Source: Orthonyx spaldingii (Eukaryota > Chordata > Aves > Passeriformes > Orthonychidae). Taken from it: a stretch of 64,000 bases of DNA. The stretch spans positions 62,001 through 126,000 of the forward strand of contig VZTJ01005217.1 of the NCBI GenBank assembly GCA_013397795.1. The letters are read 5' to 3'. The position numbers were made by a program, and so were the translations under genes. Positions 60,091-64,000 of the stretch are shown here, one piece after another (position 1 is the first letter of the stretch; every line of letters starts with the position of its first letter). The notes below the pieces were generated by a model. That model had not been told where the DNA came from. It worked only from the letters and a program-made list of their open reading frames with translations, and did not search any database.

Positions 60091-63000
60091 CTGGGCTTTT
60101 CCAAGTTGTGTCCCCTTTACCTTCACCAGAAAGGAGACCTGCAAGCACAATTGCAAATCCCCAGATGAGCGACAACATTTAATGCTGCCAGGAAAGGAGC
60201 ATAAATGGGACCTCTGGTGCTAAACCTTTAATTAAAGGTCTGAAATTACACTCTAACAAGTTGCCACGTAGCCTTATGATCCTTTGAAATCAATGGCCCA
60301 AGTCCTGTTGATTACAGTGGATCCAGGCTTTCTCCTAAGGTGTTTCTGCTGCACTCACGAACTCAGAAATGCTCAGGATGTCACAGTGTCTGTTCATTTG
60401 ATGAAGAGGCCTCCAAGTTCACAGAGATAGACCAAAAAAATACTGTGGGTTTTGGCAATCTACAGACAGTGTGAATGTTTGGTTTTTGATGTTTCACTTT
60501 GGGTTTTATATTTTCATTAAACAGCAGCAATTCAGATTTTATTTTCTACACAGTTCTGGTAATATAGAGAGTTTGTTTGGTACACAGGTGAACTCATCCA
60601 TGACAAATTACATGGAAACTATGGAAACACTCTGCTTAATGGCGTACAAGGTCAGGCTGTCTCATACTAAAAAATTAATCATTCCTCTGCTTTTTTTTTT
60701 CACAGGATTTCTTGGGAGGTGGGGAAAAGAGGTTCAGATCAGTAGAACATGGGAGGACTAAATAGTGGAATTGATTAGACCTAGCTGAATTAATCATTGA
60801 GAACAAGTTGCCTCAAAAATTTAATTTTTTTCTTTTTTTGATTGCTTTCCCTTATGTGAGAGGAAGTGTTCATTTCTGCAAGTATTGATCAAATGATTTA
60901 CCTGAACACCTTCCCATTTCTGGGGCACTCATGTCACTCACAGATGTGTCCTTATGTCCCCCAGGATCCTTTGGCCTTTCTTGCTCTTCAGTGGCTTTGC
61001 TGGTGGTGGTTCAAACAGGTCACTCTGCTATGGAATGCCAAAATATTTTCAGGACATCAGACATGGACTCTTTCAGTTTCCGTTCACTGTGACAGCAGGA
61101 AGGTTGGCTCTGCAGTGGGTGCTTGGATTAATCCCCAAATGAAATTTTATATTTGCTTTTTTGACAGCAATTATCCCTTCTTTTCTACATAGATCTCCTG
61201 TCCAAGACAGATTTATCCAGCACTGTGAGTGCTCAGAAGAACAAAGATAACTATTCATGGATTTTATCTTAGATTTATTTGGGGTTTGAGAATTTGATAA
61301 GATTTCCAGTTATTTCCCTGCCTTCAGTATTTTCAGATTGTGATAAAAGTAGAACCAGGTTTATCCTTTTACAATTGAGATAATTCAAGTGTTTGTTGTT
61401 TAATTTAGTGTGTTTGAAAAAGAACCCTGTAGGTTTGGGCTCACACCATAAGAAAATTACCACTGTGAAGAAGAAGAGAGGTTGCACATCTGCCACCTGC
61501 ATCTCTCTTGCTTAGTCTTTCCTTTGAGCTGAATGTGGTACCATCACATCTGTTTAAAAGAAGGAATCTTGAATTCCAAATGGGGAGGGATTTTATAGAT
61601 TCCAGCAACAGGAGAAATGAGCTGCCAAATAGGCAAAGCTTGGCACCCTTATTCTAATTTTATTTATTGCAAATACTTAATGGAACAGAGTGGGCTGTAC
61701 CAAGTAGTGTGACCTCAATAGGATTTCAGCATATGCTTGAATGTTATGCTGATTCTGAGATCACAAATATCATTAATTTTGATCATTTTGAAGAGACGGT
61801 GAGTTCACAACTACATTTTTCCATAGAGCTGAGCTGTTTATGGCATTTTCTTTAGAGAGGAGATAAGGGGAGAAGGGATGGAGACTCCACAGCCGGTATT
61901 TAGGACTCTGGCAGGAGAAAACTCTCCAGGCCTGTCTGTACCGTGCCTGTGTCAGAGACCTGATGTACAAGGAGCTTGGATGTGAACCAGACAGGCTCAG
62001 GGTATTGAACTTGCACCTTTCCCATCCTCCCCATCCATTTGTCCAGAGGAGGAGAAATCAAACCTCTACTTCTGTGGCTACATTTCCATTCAGAAAAATT
62101 CCCTAAAAACATTTTTTTCTTCTACCTTTCTAGCTTTCTTGGTGATTTTCAATTATTCTTCCTGTAAGATTTGAAGTAGTCTGCTTCAAATTTGTCTAAA
62201 ATTTGACATTTTTTAGTTTTTCCTTTTTTTTCTTTTCCCTTTCATCATGTAAGAAAGACTCACACAAACCCAGCTGAGACCTCTGGGCTCATCCCATACC
62301 ACCACAAATCTGCTGACCAAGGCTTGTCATTTTTTGATAGTGCTGAGTGTCCTGAAGCTCTGTGATGTTTTATTGTTTTTCCTGACACTGAATCCTCAGT
62401 TCCATATTAGAACACTAGTATACAGTTTAGTATTTTGAACAGTCACAGAAAATGCCGCTTTCCTTATCAATTATTGCTTGAATTCACTTTCCTCTTCAAG
62501 CTGCTCTTGTTCCCACATGGTCCATAGCTCTGCTTTCCTCGAGTTGATGTTATAGTTGGTATTCTCTGAGTGCTGCCTGGCTGGAGGTCCTCCCTTATCA
62601 TTTATCTAGGCTGCTATGAACTAGGAGTGCACATCCATTTTCATGAGCATCCCCACTACTCTGTAAGGCCAGAAAACTTGCAAAGATTGGATTTCTGCTA
62701 ACTTTCCCATTTCGGGTTACGGACACAGGCCCACCTGAAGCTTTTCTCTCTGAACCTGCTTATGTGGGGATGAATGATGCGTGCAGGGAAAGGATAACTT
62801 AAACCTGGGAAGGAATCTTAGGTTGCCATTCACATTCCTGTGATTAGACCCTCTGGCTTGTGTACTTAGAAGGAGCATGAATCACCCACTTGAAGCTTTT
62901 CTGTAGCTGAAATCCACTTCCCTGCAGGTTGATTCAATATTGCCATAGCCCTGCCAGCTCCCCCAGGGTGAGTTCACCCACCTTTTCTTCTTCAAGGGAA

Positions 63001-64000
63001 ATAAGCTCATATCGAGCACCATTAATAACTTCCCTGCATGTGGGGATGCATCCACATTTGCTCCACTCCCCAGCTTAAACCAAAAGTATTTCTGAAGCGC
63101 AGTACAGACTTGTTCTCCTTCTGCCACCCCCTTTACCTCCATCTCAGCAACTTTCTTCCCCAGGCAGATGGCTCCCACCCCCTCCCTGCTCCCCTTGACA
63201 CCCTGCCAACACCATGCCCAACCAGCCCTGTCATCTGTCTCCTGTCTCTAACCCAGTTCCCTCAGATATGACAGACTACAGTCTCTTTCTCTCTAAAAAG
63301 AAACACTGCAGCAGCACACCAGTACCCACGAAACCTGGTCAGACAAATGGGGATGGGGATCAGAGGGGGGATGCAAGGCTTTCCTACGGAAGTTTTTTGA
63401 CTTTTCAGCCAATAGAACTGATGTTTTTTAGGCAGTTTCTTTCTTCCTGTTCAAAAAGAAAAAAACAAGAAAGCAAACATGCCCTCAGCTTCCTCCTCCC
63501 AGTCTGGTTAGAAATGCTGCTGCAGCACAACGTGGGAGCTGTAGTTCAGCACTTGGTGCATCCCTTCTCTCACGAGGCTTCCTGACCACCCCCACCCCAG
63601 AGCACCCTGCCAAGCCTCCCAAGTCCCATCTCCATGCTTTCCACAGGAAACTCAGACTAGAGAGATGGAAAGAGCATGTGGCTTTTCAACATCAAGCCAG
63701 TCACGTGTCATTTTTTGTCTGAAATCTGAGAACTCTTCAGAATACAAATGTTTTGGTTTTCCATTTTCTCTAGTACATTGAAATTTTTCAAGAAAAGCAG
63801 AATTCCTCTTTTAATGGGAAAAAAAATCCCAACAAAAGACAAGACATTTCATGCCTTCATTTCTCTTCAAAATGTTTTAATCAACTTTAGTAACAAACTG
63901 ATTTCTGTGACATCTAAGGTAGCCTTAAAAGTGACTTTTCTTGACATGTCTCTCTAGGATTTGCTGGCTCCAAGCTCAATAACTTTTTTTGTCTTTGGTA
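60091..64000. other. Unassigned non-coding sequence
   Basis: No gene is supported. A segment at 60283-60335 (TTTGAAATCAATGGCC ... TCCTGTTGATTACAGTGG) may be a relic of an ancient amniote repeat. A pyrimidine-rich, GC-richer patch at about 63080-63300 has open frames without domains. Confidence 0.5.
60283..60335. repeat. Possible ancient amniote repeat relic
   Basis: TTTGAAATCAATGGCC, then CCTGTTGATTACAGTGG, parallels the dispersed 'TTGAAGTCAATGG...CTCCCATTGACTTCAGTGG' element known from reptile and bird genomes. The match is short and diverged. Confidence 0.3.

Noticed and set aside
59723..60223. Long frames on both strands across the pentanucleotide array
   Set aside because: They are produced by the stop-free (ATGGG)n repeat and the run of N; not coding.

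Overview
The window looks like non-coding DNA from a bird, most likely a passerine. The best evidence is a set of CR1 LINE fragments: eight that I recognise with reasonable confidence and two older, more diverged ones. Four of them keep the characteristic 3' end with ATTCTATG-like tails. Two solo endogenous-retrovirus LTRs with target-site duplications fit the same picture, as does the AT-rich, CpG-poor background with scattered GC-richer patches. I found no protein-coding gene, tRNA, rRNA, CRISPR array or bacterial-type operon. The longest open frame is 193 codons, about what chance would give in 64 kb read in six frames, and none of the open frames matches a family I know.

Layout. 0-6.3 kb: mostly unique-looking sequence with a tight CpG cluster near 0.5 kb, a degenerate ancient repeat near 1.75 kb and a minus-strand CR1 3' end with an expanded octamer tail at 2.1 kb. 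6.3-7.0 kb: a 670-bp solo LTR bounded by 5-bp duplications. 10.4-11.1 kb: a minus-strand AATAAA followed 17 nt later by a 16-nt A run, which looks like the 3' end of a reverse-transcribed polyadenylated RNA. 11.2-13.7 kb: two minus-strand CR1 copies. 19.2-22.5 kb: an old CR1 relic and a CR1 copy interrupted by a GT-rich simple repeat. 27.4 kb: a plus-strand CR1 fragment. 30.2-30.6 kb: a 416-bp solo LTR. 32.3-32.7 kb: an internally deleted plus-strand CR1. 36 kb: an old CR1-like relic. 39.6-40.0 kb: a local CpG cluster with a TATA-like box, a Z-DNA-type tract and a perfect hairpin. 43.3, 49.7 and 54.2 kb: further CR1 fragments. 59.9-60.1 kb: an (ATGGG)n array containing an assembly gap of 119 N.

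The setting is therefore either a long intron or an intergenic region, and the sequence alone does not say which. Two short exon-like segments are recorded as hypotheses: an immunoglobulin-like fragment at 50.95 kb (+) and a helix-rich frame near 56.1 kb (-). No system of cooperating genes is visible. The most checkable items are the two LTR insertions, the retrocopy-like 3' end, the gap-containing pentanucleotide array and the CpG/TATA patch near 39.7 kb.
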